From Sphingobacteriia bacterium (GTDB taxonomy: Bacteria > Bacteroidota > Bacteroidia > Chitinophagales > Chitinophagaceae): DNA of 64,000 nucleotides. The stretch's first letter is position 1; each line of letters opens with the position of its first letter. This document shows positions 10,186 to 18,224 of the stretch, one piece after another. The notes beneath the pieces are model-generated. The model ran no database searches. It worked only from the letters and a program-made list of their open reading frames with translations, and had not been told where the DNA came from. The DNA lies in assembly GCA_004294135.1 (NCBI GenBank), contig RDZY01000009.1:1-64000 (forward strand). Reading direction: 5' to 3'. The translations under genes and the position numbers were made by a program.

Positions 10186-11670
10186 TCACTGGGAACCAGC
10201 ACTTGTAGAGATTTGCTTTAATGGAGAATTTTGTAAACTGTAGTCTGTGTAGTAGGCATCGTATCCAAGTAGTTTAAGTATAATTCGGTTAAACAACACT
10301 TCATAAACCCTTGTCAAAACCAAATCATCATAGGCTTTTTCATCTTGCGAATAATCTCTTGTACTATGTGTCATTTTATTTCTTAGCTGTGTGGCGGTTT
10401 TTTCCTCTTTTCCAATATCAATTCCAGTCAACTTAAAAAAGGCATTCATTTTTACGTTAATGCTTTTTTTGTTTCCTTTTTTAATATTGTTTAAAATTAT
10501 CTGCCCTTCAGGATAGGTCAGTAATTTTGATTGTAATTTTTCGATTTCATCTTCTATTAACTTCAGATACTCTTCGTCAGGAATTATTTCAGTTTTAAAT
10601 TCTCCATGCAGCTTTAGATATTCAGCGACAATTATTTCAATCGCATTAGATAGTATTGGCAAGTTCACCCCAATAGCCAGCCCTTTAGAAATCCAGTATC
10701 TTGAAATTGCCTGCCCAAGTTTAAGCTGGTTATTTATGTTTAAATATTCAGGGAGCATCTTGTTTACTAACCAGGGAAAATTGCCCCATTCATACTTTGT
10801 ATTGAATGCTACAGGTGGCATTGGCGGTTTGGATGATAGTCTTAACGATTCACTATTTACAGAATAACATACTGCTTTTTGAATGTAACTATCGCTTATA
10901 AGGCTGTATCCAATATGCGTTAGCTTATTGCCAAGTACGAATGAAATGAAACTTTTAATTTGTTTTATTGTAGCTTCATCCGGCATCTTAAAACCATCAG
11001 TATCCCTAAATTCAAAACACAACCCATGTAATGAGTTGCCATATATTTTTTCAGGCACTTTAGCAATGATGAAATTTAAGCCAGCTAAATCTACCTTTAT
11101 ATAATCTTTTGTCCAGGATACACCAGCCTTCATTTCTTCATCTTCTGTATGCGTATCAATTCCTTTTCGTATTTTAATTTTCTCAGGAGCGCTTCGCCTA
11201 ATTGTAGTTTCCCAAAAATGTGCTTTTGGTTTTGAACAGACGAACCAGTCCAACCTCTTATAACTTCCAAGTTTTTCTTGCTCCTTGTATGTAATGGTAA
11301 GTTTATCGGCTATAAGGTTGCCTTCGAATAAATAACCATTTTCTGTTTGATTCCATGAATTAGTGTGATAAGAAATAAGATGGCAATTGGTAAGTTCTAT
11401 TGTGTTGCCATCGGAATCCTCGCCAGTAAGATTCTTCCCTTCAATTATATTTCCTTTTCCTATGAAATTTTCTTTACTCAGGTTAGAAGGATATAGAACT
11501 GTACCTGTAATTTCCCCTGTTAACTTAAAATTGTCTGTCCTTTCAATTATTACTATCGAGTTGTCAGCAAACCCAAATAGTGATTCGTTACATGCTATCT
11601 TAGTTATCGTAAGGGGAAAAGAAACAGATTCCCATTCAAGATGTGGAATAAAGTAATTGTCGTTTGTCAT
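10186..11670 (-). CDS. HEPN-motif protein, possibly ApeA-like, candidate defence effector
   Basis: 494-aa intact ORF with C-terminal helical region ending in LRNKMTHS (R-N-x3-H HEPN RNase-type motif, 10366-10383) and a large N-terminal domain of unclear family. Confidence 0.55.
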   Translation of the reverse strand: MTNDNYFIPHLEWESVSFPLTITKIACNESLFGFADNSIVIIERTDNFKLTGEITGTVLYPSNLSKENFIGKGNIIEGKNLTGEDSDGNTIELTNCHLISYHTNSWNQTENGYLFEGNLIADKLTITYKEQEKLGSYKRLDWFVCSKPKAHFWETTIRRSAPEKIKIRKGIDTHTEDEEMKAGVSWTKDYIKVDLAGLNFIIAKVPEKIYGNSLHGLCFEFRDTDGFKMPDEATIKQIKSFISFVLGNKLTHIGYSLISDSYIQKAVCYSVNSESLRLSSKPPMPPVAFNTKYEWGNFPWLVNKMLPEYLNINNQLKLGQAISRYWISKGLAIGVNLPILSNAIEIIVAEYLKLHGEFKTEIIPDEEYLKLIEDEIEKLQSKLLTYPEGQIILNNIKKGNKKSINVKMNAFFKLTGIDIGKEEKTATQLRNKMTHSTRDYSQDEKAYDDLVLTRVYEVLFNRIILKLLGYDAYYTDYSLQNSPLKQISTSAGSQ

Positions 11671-11717
11671 TATTTTTAATACTTGGGGCTTTGTATATCA
11701 AACATAAGATATTAATA

Positions 11718-13678
11718 TTAGCCTTTCTTCTCCCCCTTCAATCTTTCCACCTCCGCTCCAATCAATCGCTTCACCTCCATTTTCACCTGATAGTAATTAT
11801 CTAATACTTGCTGCTGGGTTACATTGGATACAACAGGAATGTCTTTATACCGGCTTACTTCCTCATTCAGCTTATCAGCATCATTAATAATCTCGGCATG
11901 AAACATTTTTAGTTTTATTTTCTCTTCCGGATTATCAGCAACAAGCCCAACAAATTCACCAGAAGAAAGAGCGGCAATTTTGGAAGCTGGTATGGCGCTG
12001 TCCAGTTGTTTGGAGTGGCTAATGGAAGTATCTGTACGATTTACAGAAACACTCTGCCTGTCCTGCATTATTTTTCCAAAACGTTCCGACAGCAGTTTGG
12101 AAGTTTCCCCCATCACCTGGCCACTGATGATGTTACCGGTGATATTTACAATTACATCTGCCTGTTCTTTAACATAATCTTTTTTCAATTGGCTAAAATC
12201 TTGCATGGCTAATGTGGTGGCAACCTGATTGCTTCTTGCAGTAGCAATCAGGCTATCCATATTGTTGAAATAGATTGTTGGAAATTCATCAAACACTAAA
12301 CTGCATTTAAGCATTCCCTTTTTATTTATTGGCGAACTAATCTTGAAATGTAGAGCGATAAAACAGCTCCATAGATTTGTTGTTTCTCCGGGTTATTCCC
12401 AACGCAAACAATTTTAGGATGTTTAGGGTTGTTAATGTCCAATGTGAAATCATTGCCCAACAGTACCCAATACAACTGTGGGGAAGCCAATCGTGCCATA
12501 CCAATTTTTGCAGAGGCAACCTGGCCTTCTAATTGCTCCATAGCATCGTTTTGATAAGCGGTAATAAAAGGGCTTACCAAAACTTCAATTTCGGGTTGGG
12601 TATTAAGTACCGGAAACAGTTCATCATACTGTGCCTGCATCAGTTCTATTACATGCGGGAGGGTGCAATATTTTCCATCTTCATATTTTCTCAAAAACCA
12701 AATGATGGCGGTTACAAAATTGATGGGTGATTCCACAAAGAAATCTCCCTGCTTGTTTATCCATTCTCTATTCAGTCCTAACAAGATTGTTCTGGCACTT
12801 TCTGTTGCATCAGTTATATCATTCATCATGTTTGGATCTAATGGATTACAGCGATGGGAAATAGAAAGGTTATCAAAGTTGATGACATAGAATGATGGTT
12901 TGACTGAATAGTTGTGCTTGTTTTGCTGTAGCCAGTTGTAAACAATTTTAGAAAGGTCATCGTACTTAAAGTCATACACAAACATGGCAAAGCCTTTTTC
13001 AATATGCTGTTTAATTACATGCTGAATTACGAACCAACTTTTACCGGAACCAGGACTACCAATCACTAACAAGCCTCTGAATGGATTAATGATATTTATC
13101 CAGCTTTTTCTAACCCTGCTTTTTAGATTATAACGGGCAGGCAGGTTGATGGAATATTCATTGGATAAAAATCTTTCTTCCTGCGGAAAAGTTTCATTTA
13201 GAGAATTAAAAATATCGTTTGATAAATTGAGCTTGATTAAACGACTGAGTAAATTGCCGCCGGCCAGTATTAATAAAAAGCCAACGCCTGTTACTGTCAT
13301 GTAAATAATGGCGATAGTTTCTAAAGAATAATTTAGCTTCAATAATAAGCTACTTCCAAAGAAAAGAAAAAGCCCAATAACCAAATAGGCTGCAATACTT
13401 CTCCCGTTAATCTTTTCATCTTTTTTTCCTTGTGCTCCCAACAGAGAAATTATCAATAACCCGAACGTTAAAAGTTTTGATGTGTATTGACTGTTGAACA
13501 AACCAGTGTGCATGATGTTTGTCATCAGCCTGTCGGTAATAGTACTTTTAATTTGCCATTGCACAAAAGCCGTATAGCAGTAATAATAAAATTGCAGCAA
13601 CAAAATAAAGATGATGGCAAATCTTGTCAAGTCAACTATTTTCCGCAACTCCTGTTCATTCTCTCCTGTGTGTGACAT
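11718..13678 (-). pseudogene. mobC: Type IV coupling protein (VirD4/TraG-like, Bacteroides MobC type), interrupted by an apparent frameshift near 12326
   Basis: N-terminal TM/YWFCY-like region (FYYYCYTAF), Walker A GLLVIGSPGSGKSWFV; the downstream ORF continues with CSLVFDEFPTIYFNNMDSLIATARSNQVATTLAMQDFSQL. Restoring one C gives ...SRLVRPINKKGMLKCSLVFDEF.... Confidence 0.85.
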
Positions 13679-13819
13679 AACCTTATTTTGAGTTTTACAA
13701 ATTTTGTTTCTTCTTTTTTTTTCTTTTCTTTTTCAGTAGACTGTTGGGTGTGTTATCATGTTGCTCTTTGGTGGATAACAATACATTCAGTAAGCCTTCT
13801 GATTTTTGAGTATTTGAAA

Positions 13820-14968
13820 TTATTTTTCTTGTTGCTTCTGTTTTGTAATTTCTTTCTGTATTGAACCTGCAGAACTGCTCCCTTTTGTTTCGTCTTGTAT
13901 CAGTGATTTTTCACTCCATGTTGCCAACCTGCTTTGCAATGCAGCAGCACTGTAACCTTTCCCTAAATCACTTCCATTAAAAACAACTTTGTTTTGGTTA
14001 TCTACGAAAGTGATACCATACAATCTGCCTTCTGCATTTTGTCTTAGCACTGCATAGATTTGTTTTTGTTGCAAAGCAGCCACTAAACTTCTCATACTTC
14101 CTGCTGAAGTTTGCAGTCAATCATCAATAGCATTTTTAGTTCTTTGTTTCAATGGTTCTTTTGCAACTTCATTAGCGGTAAATTTATTCTCCAAATTATC
14201 TAAGATTGGTTTGCATCCGATAGAGCTTGCTTTAATGGGCACTCCAACTTTATTTCCGTTCGCATCCAATATGCGGTAAACCAATCCACGGTTCTTGTAA
14301 ATCCTGCCTTCTTCTTTGCCTCTGTCGGCAACTACATTGAATTGTTTTAAAGCTGCATTAAATTCCGGTAAAGAAGTAAACTTGTATTGGCTAAATACTG
14401 CACCTACCACATTTGAAATACTACGCTTTGTTTCCGATTTTCCATAAATGGCTTTTTGTGCATCCACCGGCTTGATACCTTCCTTCATTAATTGCTGCTG
14501 CCTTTCTGCTTTTACCAAACCATATAATTGCTCAATTTCTTTCCTTGCTTTTTCAGATTGATTTCTGCCAATATTGTGGGTGTTAATTCTGCTGCCACCT
14601 GCTTTGATGGTGGTGCTTACAATGTGAATGTGTGGATGCCCTGCATCTTCGTGTTTGTAAATAATAAATGGCTGTTCGCCGAATCCAATTTTATTCATGT
14701 ACAACTCTGCAATTTTTAAAAGCTTATCATCAGCTATTTTTTCTGATGGGTCAAAGTTTACTGATACATGAAGGGTTTTAGTTGTTGCCCTGTCATTCAA
14801 ACTATTCAGTCTTTCAAAGCCATCTAATTTTTGATAGAAGTTCATGTCCTTTGCTTCGTTTAAATAATTAGCTGCATGTAAACAAACTGCGTTTCCTTTC
14901 TGCACTTTCTTTTCGTTGTAGTTTAATGCAGCTTCAATACTTTTTGGTATCGTTATTTTAGCAACCAT
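13820..14968 (-). pseudogene. mobB: Relaxase/mobilization nuclease (MobB-like), interrupted by an in-frame TGA at 14117-14119
   Basis: HUH-type motif YKHEDAGHPHIHIVSTTI; the ORFs 14117-14968 and 13820-14095 are in the same frame, separated only by TGA and 7 sense codons (LQTSAGS). Confidence 0.82.
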
Positions 14969-15348
14969 TGTTCGTACAGTTGATTCACCTTTAATTTTAT
15001 TTCTTCCACCTTACTCACTAAACTCTTTTGTAACCCATCATATTGACTTACCCAAGCCCTGAACTCTGGTATCTTATCAAGCAAGTGTAATTTGTGTACT
15101 GCCTGATTAAAATTATTACCGATACCATTCAGTTCTTTTTTTAGCCCTAACATCTCTTTTAAAAAATCATCCGCAGATTGGTTGCGATACTTAACTGTAA
15201 CTGGCTTTTCTAAAGAGAGTTTTCTTAAATAGCTGCTGAGGTATCTCTCTGTGGTTTTCTTTCTTAGATTTTCCACCTTTTCAAATTCGGTATTGTTCAT
15301 CCTAACAACCACCATTTTATTTCTCACTTCATTTTCCTGCTTCTTCAT
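14953..15348 (-). CDS. mobA: Plasmid mobilization relaxosome accessory protein (MobA-like, ribbon-helix-helix type)
   Basis: 131 aa, MVVVRMNNTEFEKVENLRKKTTERYLSSYLRKLSL ... LKKELNGIGNNFNQAVHKLH; overlaps the relaxase start. Confidence 0.8.
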   Translation of the reverse strand: MKKQENEVRNKMVVVRMNNTEFEKVENLRKKTTERYLSSYLRKLSLEKPVTVKYRNQSADDFLKEMLGLKKELNGIGNNFNQAVHKLHLLDKIPEFRAWVSQYDGLQKSLVSKVEEIKLKVNQLYEQWLLK

Positions 15349-15420
15349 ATCCTTGAGTTTTAAAAAATCTGTTTCAATTTTTAATGTCTTTCACCATCCC
15401 GAAGCGACTCCGGAGCGAAG

Positions 15421-15460
15421 GGCAAGATGACCCAAACGTATAACGTTTGTACATCTTGCC
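15421..15460. promoter_or_regulatory. Candidate oriT: nested inverted repeat upstream of the mobA-like gene
   Basis: GGCAAGATG-acc-CAAACGT-ata-ACGTTTG-ta-CATCTTGCC: 9-bp outer arms and 7-bp inner arms, directly upstream of the mob operon. Confidence 0.55.
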
Positions 15461-15846
15461 ATGTGCAAGACCCGGCGCATTACGCCTTGATAAAGTTTAA
15501 TTGTTGATGAATTTGTAATTAATGAAAGGTGATAAGTAAGAATGGAAATTTCTGTTCCATCTTTTAAGGAGATAAATAACCCTTTTAAAATTAGATTTTT
15601 AACACTCATCACTATTCATTTTCACTATAAAATCCTATTGCTTTATAAAGGTAATAATTATACCAAAAGTTAACACTACATGGCTATATTTTAGCCATGT
15701 TAATAAGTTGGTTTTGCAGCATTTGCCAATTAATTTATTATTGTGTTATGAGAGATGCCCTAAAGAACCTTTACAGCAACTAAATTACATTAGAGGATAA
15801 TAACCAGTTTTATTACACAATAAAGCCTTACGAATTAACTAATGCC

Positions 15847-16050
15847 TTGGGCAATATTATTGCAGTTTTACAGGAATATAATTTCACAAAAAAGGATGAT
15901 AATAACGGTCAATTTTCCTGCAAATTATACAGAACAAAAGAGGGTAATTGGTATGATATTGAAGAGGCAAAAATGGTTACTGAAAAAGGTATTTTAAGGA
16001 TGCTAAAATCCGCAATTGATGCCAAAGAAAATGAGACAGTTTTGAAGTAG
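15847..16050 (+). CDS. Hypothetical small protein; possibly a degraded larger ORF
   Basis: 67-aa ORF; the same reading frame extends upstream through an in-frame TAA (15781-15783) to ATG 15748 (MRDALKNLYSN*ITLEDNNQFYYTIKPYELTNALGNIIAVL...). Confidence 0.35.
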   Translation: MGNIIAVLQEYNFTKKDDNNGQFSCKLYRTKEGNWYDIEEAKMVTEKGILRMLKSAIDAKENETVLK

Positions 16051-16059
16051 ATTTACCAT

Positions 16060-16179
16060 TTAAATATTGGTTCCTTTTTTGCTGTATTTCCATTCTTTCT
16101 TAATCCACTTAGTATACCTTTCAGCTTTGTTTGTCAAATCCTTTTCAAGGCGTTTCGGATTAATGTAATCACTGGTCAT
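16060..16179 (-). CDS. Hypothetical 39-aa basic protein
   Basis: ATG to TAA ORF below the track cutoff: MTSDYINPKRLEKDLTNKAERYTKWIKKEWKYSKKGTNI. Confidence 0.3.
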   Translation of the reverse strand: MTSDYINPKRLEKDLTNKAERYTKWIKKEWKYSKKGTNI

Positions 16180-16205
16180 TTATTCATAACAAAACGCAGT
16201 CCGCT

Positions 16206-17009
16206 CTAAATTACTCTATCAAGTCGTTTGTGAGTGTAAGAAATTAGAATCATTAAATCCAATGCTTCATCTTCTTCAATTTCAAATTTAATTTTTGGTA
16301 TATGTGCGGTTGGGTTTCTTATTAAGCCAAACAATCCTTTTATTAAATTCATCAGACCTAAATGCTCACTCCTGTCAGTATCATTTTGTAAAAGATTGAT
16401 TCTAAGGAGTGGGTTTTTAGTTGAAAAAGTAGTATCAATTAATTCAGCACCATCCGCATATAAACCTGTCATTTTTCTTATTCTATCTGCTATGCTTTTT
16501 ATGGCTTCGAATACTGAATGAAAATAATTTTCAGCCAATAATTCTGGCTTACAATATTCAAAAATTAATTTATGTACATTGCGTATTTCCAACTTGTATT
16601 TAAACCGACTTGCTCTTTGTTCAGCCTCCGATATTGTTGTAGCCCTTTTAACTTCCTGATATTTTCCTCTTTCATTTAATTCAACACCAATAAAGGAAAG
16701 TCGTTTATTAATTTCATGCCTTCGGGAATGGAATAATTCTTCTTTCCCAAGGTATCTAACTGGACTTAGAGCCGATTGAATAAAAGTCAAAATATGATTT
16801 GAGCATTGATTGGAATTTTGCCATTCTATGAAGGCATGATACAATCTTCTCCATTTAGTATTTTGTGGGTCTATGTCTTTTATAGAAGATTGAGTTAAAA
16901 GACTACCAATTTCTGTACCTGTTAATCCATCGTTTGTATCTGCAATTGTTCTACATATCGCTTCGATAACGGCGGCTTCAAAAACAGGTCTTCTTATTGT
17001 ATTGGACAT
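16206..17009 (-). CDS. TIGR02391 family (Hypoth_Ymh) HEPN-motif protein
   Basis: C-terminal FHSVFEAIKSIADRIRKMTGLYADGAELID...LGLMNLIKGLFGLIRNPTAH, with RNPTAH (R-N-x3-H) motif at 16302-16319. Confidence 0.75.
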   Translation of the reverse strand: MSNTIRRPVFEAAVIEAICRTIADTNDGLTGTEIGSLLTQSSIKDIDPQNTKWRRLYHAFIEWQNSNQCSNHILTFIQSALSPVRYLGKEELFHSRRHEINKRLSFIGVELNERGKYQEVKRATTISEAEQRASRFKYKLEIRNVHKLIFEYCKPELLAENYFHSVFEAIKSIADRIRKMTGLYADGAELIDTTFSTKNPLLRINLLQNDTDRSEHLGLMNLIKGLFGLIRNPTAHIPKIKFEIEEDEALDLMILISYTHKRLDRVI

Positions 17010-17214
17010 TTGACAGTTATGATAATTTATTGCTATCTGAAATTTTTATTTACGCATAAGGTTATGAAACTTTCTTTAACATAGTCCTCATTTTTTGATT
17101 GATTAAATTAGGATACTCTTCTTCAAATTTTTGCTTAACACTTTTATCCTTTTGTTAGTGTAAATATAGCTTATGAAAACCAATTTCAACGATTTGCAGC
17201 AGTCCAACGTAATA

Positions 17215-17322
17215 AAAAAGGCACTGTAGCACACCTTAATCAGTAAAGCTTAAATATCCTTCACTGGTAATAATAAAATGGTGAATCACATTGATGTAAT
17301 GGTAACTTTCGGCTACTTTTAT
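17215..17322 (-). pseudogene. Relic of a RadC/JAB (MPN) domain protein C-terminus
   Basis: Minus-strand translation KVAESYHYINVIHHFIITSEGYLSFTD*GVL resembles the conserved RadC C-terminus (...LDHIIITxxxYxSFADEGxL) with TAA in place of the expected GAA; upstream frame broken. Confidence 0.55.
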
Positions 17323-17664
17323 CTTTTATATTAGTTCCTGCTATTTTTACTTAATAAGCCTCTATATTCTTGAACCATATTCTATTAAATATCTTCTCTT
17401 ATTCGGTGTACTAAGAAAGTAGCGATTTACCAGCGTTTCAGATGCAAAATCTCCTTATACCAATTGTTCATTTTTTCATCCAAAAACTGTAAAATTGATT
17501 TAATATACCGCAAAATAGATAGTATTCACCATTTTTACCGCAAGTTGAACACATAATAATCGCGCATAATCGGAATGCACGATTATTTACATTAGTGGCA
17601 AATACAAAGGACGTATTTTTTGGCATTTGGACTCACAAGTAACTCTCCGTTATGAAGCACCTCC

Positions 17665-17698
17665 AAATAAAAAACCCTTCGACTGTATCGAAGGGTTT
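17665..17698 (-). terminator. Rho-independent terminator-like hairpin
   Basis: AAACCCTTCG-actgtat-CGAAGGGTTT with a T-tract on the minus strand. Confidence 0.65.
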
Positions 17699-17705
17699 GA
17701 TCTTA

Positions 17706-17723
17706 TGTCGGGAAGACAGGATT
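17706..17723. repeat. 18-bp direct repeat of the tRNA-Pro 3' end (att-like)
   Basis: TGTCGGGAAGACAGGATT occurs at 17706-17723 and again at 17896-17913, where it covers the tRNA-Pro 3' end. Confidence 0.7.
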
Positions 17724-17774
17724 AGCTCACCCACTTCGTTGGGATCGCTGATCCAAAGGGGTGGGTACAAATAC

Positions 17775-17812
17775 AAAAAAAGCCCAGTGCGCTTTGCGCA
17801 CTAAGGCTTTTT
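17775..17812. terminator. Bidirectional terminator-like hairpin
   Basis: AAAAAAAGCCC-AGTGCGC-ttt-GCGCACT-aaGGCTTTTT. Confidence 0.55.
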
Positions 17813-17856
17813 GCGTTTTCGGGCTTACGGTCGCAAGCGCCCAGCACCCTCAACGC

Positions 17857-17888
17857 AAAATCCCACGACTAAAGTCGTGGGATTTTTT
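17857..17888. terminator. Bidirectional terminator-like hairpin downstream of tRNA-Pro
   Basis: AAAATCCCACGACT-aa-AGTCGTGGGATTTTTTT. Confidence 0.7.
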
Positions 17889-17897
17889 TGTTATTTG

Positions 17898-17971
17898 TCG
17901 GGAAGACAGGATTCGAACCTGCGACCCCCTGGTCCCAAACCAGGTGCGCTACCGGCCTGCGCTACTTCCCG
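17898..17971 (-). tRNA. tRNA-Pro (anticodon TGG)
   Basis: Minus strand CGGGAAGTAGCGCAGGCCGGTAGCGCACCTGGTTTGGGACCAGGGGGTCGCAGGTTCGAATCCTGTCTTCCCGA folds as a canonical cloverleaf. Confidence 0.93.
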
Positions 17972-17995
17972 AAACCTAAAATTCTTGGCCGCTTG

Positions 17996-18084
17996 CGGTG
18001 AGGGCGGGATTCGAACCCGCGGTACAGTTTAACCCGTACGGCAGTTTAGCAAACTACTGATTTCAGCCGCTCATCCACCTCACC
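17996..18084 (-). tRNA. tRNA-Ser (anticodon GCT)
   Basis: Minus strand GGTGAGGTGGATGAGCGGCTGAAATCAGTAGTTTGCTAAACTGCCGTACGGGTTAAACTGTACCGCGGGTTCGAATCCCGCCCTCACCG; long variable arm typical of tRNA-Ser. Confidence 0.92.
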
Positions 18085-18170
18085 GTCCTTACTCTTTTCA
18101 GAGAGGGTTGCAAAAATAAGTTTCCAAGGGGGAACTGCCAAAAATTGATTGAAAAAAGACCAAAATAAAA

Positions 18171-18196
18171 CATCCCGACCATTTCTGGTCAGGATG
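18171..18196 (-). terminator. Terminator downstream of dnaA
   Basis: CATCCCGACC-atttct-GGTCAGGATG with one G-T mismatch and a T-rich tract on the minus strand. Confidence 0.55.
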
Positions 18197-18224
18197 CAAC
18201 TATTTTATATCCCATTTTAACCAC

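Larger units (their letters stand above)
1..17913. mobile_element. Right-hand part of an integrated mobilizable/defence island ending at the tRNA-Pro 3' end; left boundary lies outside the window
   Basis: Mobilization genes, oriT-like palindrome, RadC/JAB relic and defence genes cluster between the window start and tRNA-Pro; an 18-bp copy of the tRNA 3' end lies at 17706-17723; housekeeping genes begin immediately after the tRNAs. Confidence 0.6.

Noticed and set aside
15391-15612. ORF 15391-15612 (73 aa, minus)
   Set aside because: It runs through the oriT-like palindrome and has no recognisable protein features; likely non-coding.
17761-18032. ORFs 17761-17979 and 17811-18032 (...GRQDSNLRPPGPKPGALPACATSRN..., ...CGEGGIRTRGTV)
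   Set aside because: Antisense translations of tRNA-Pro and tRNA-Ser; a well-known class of spurious protein prediction.
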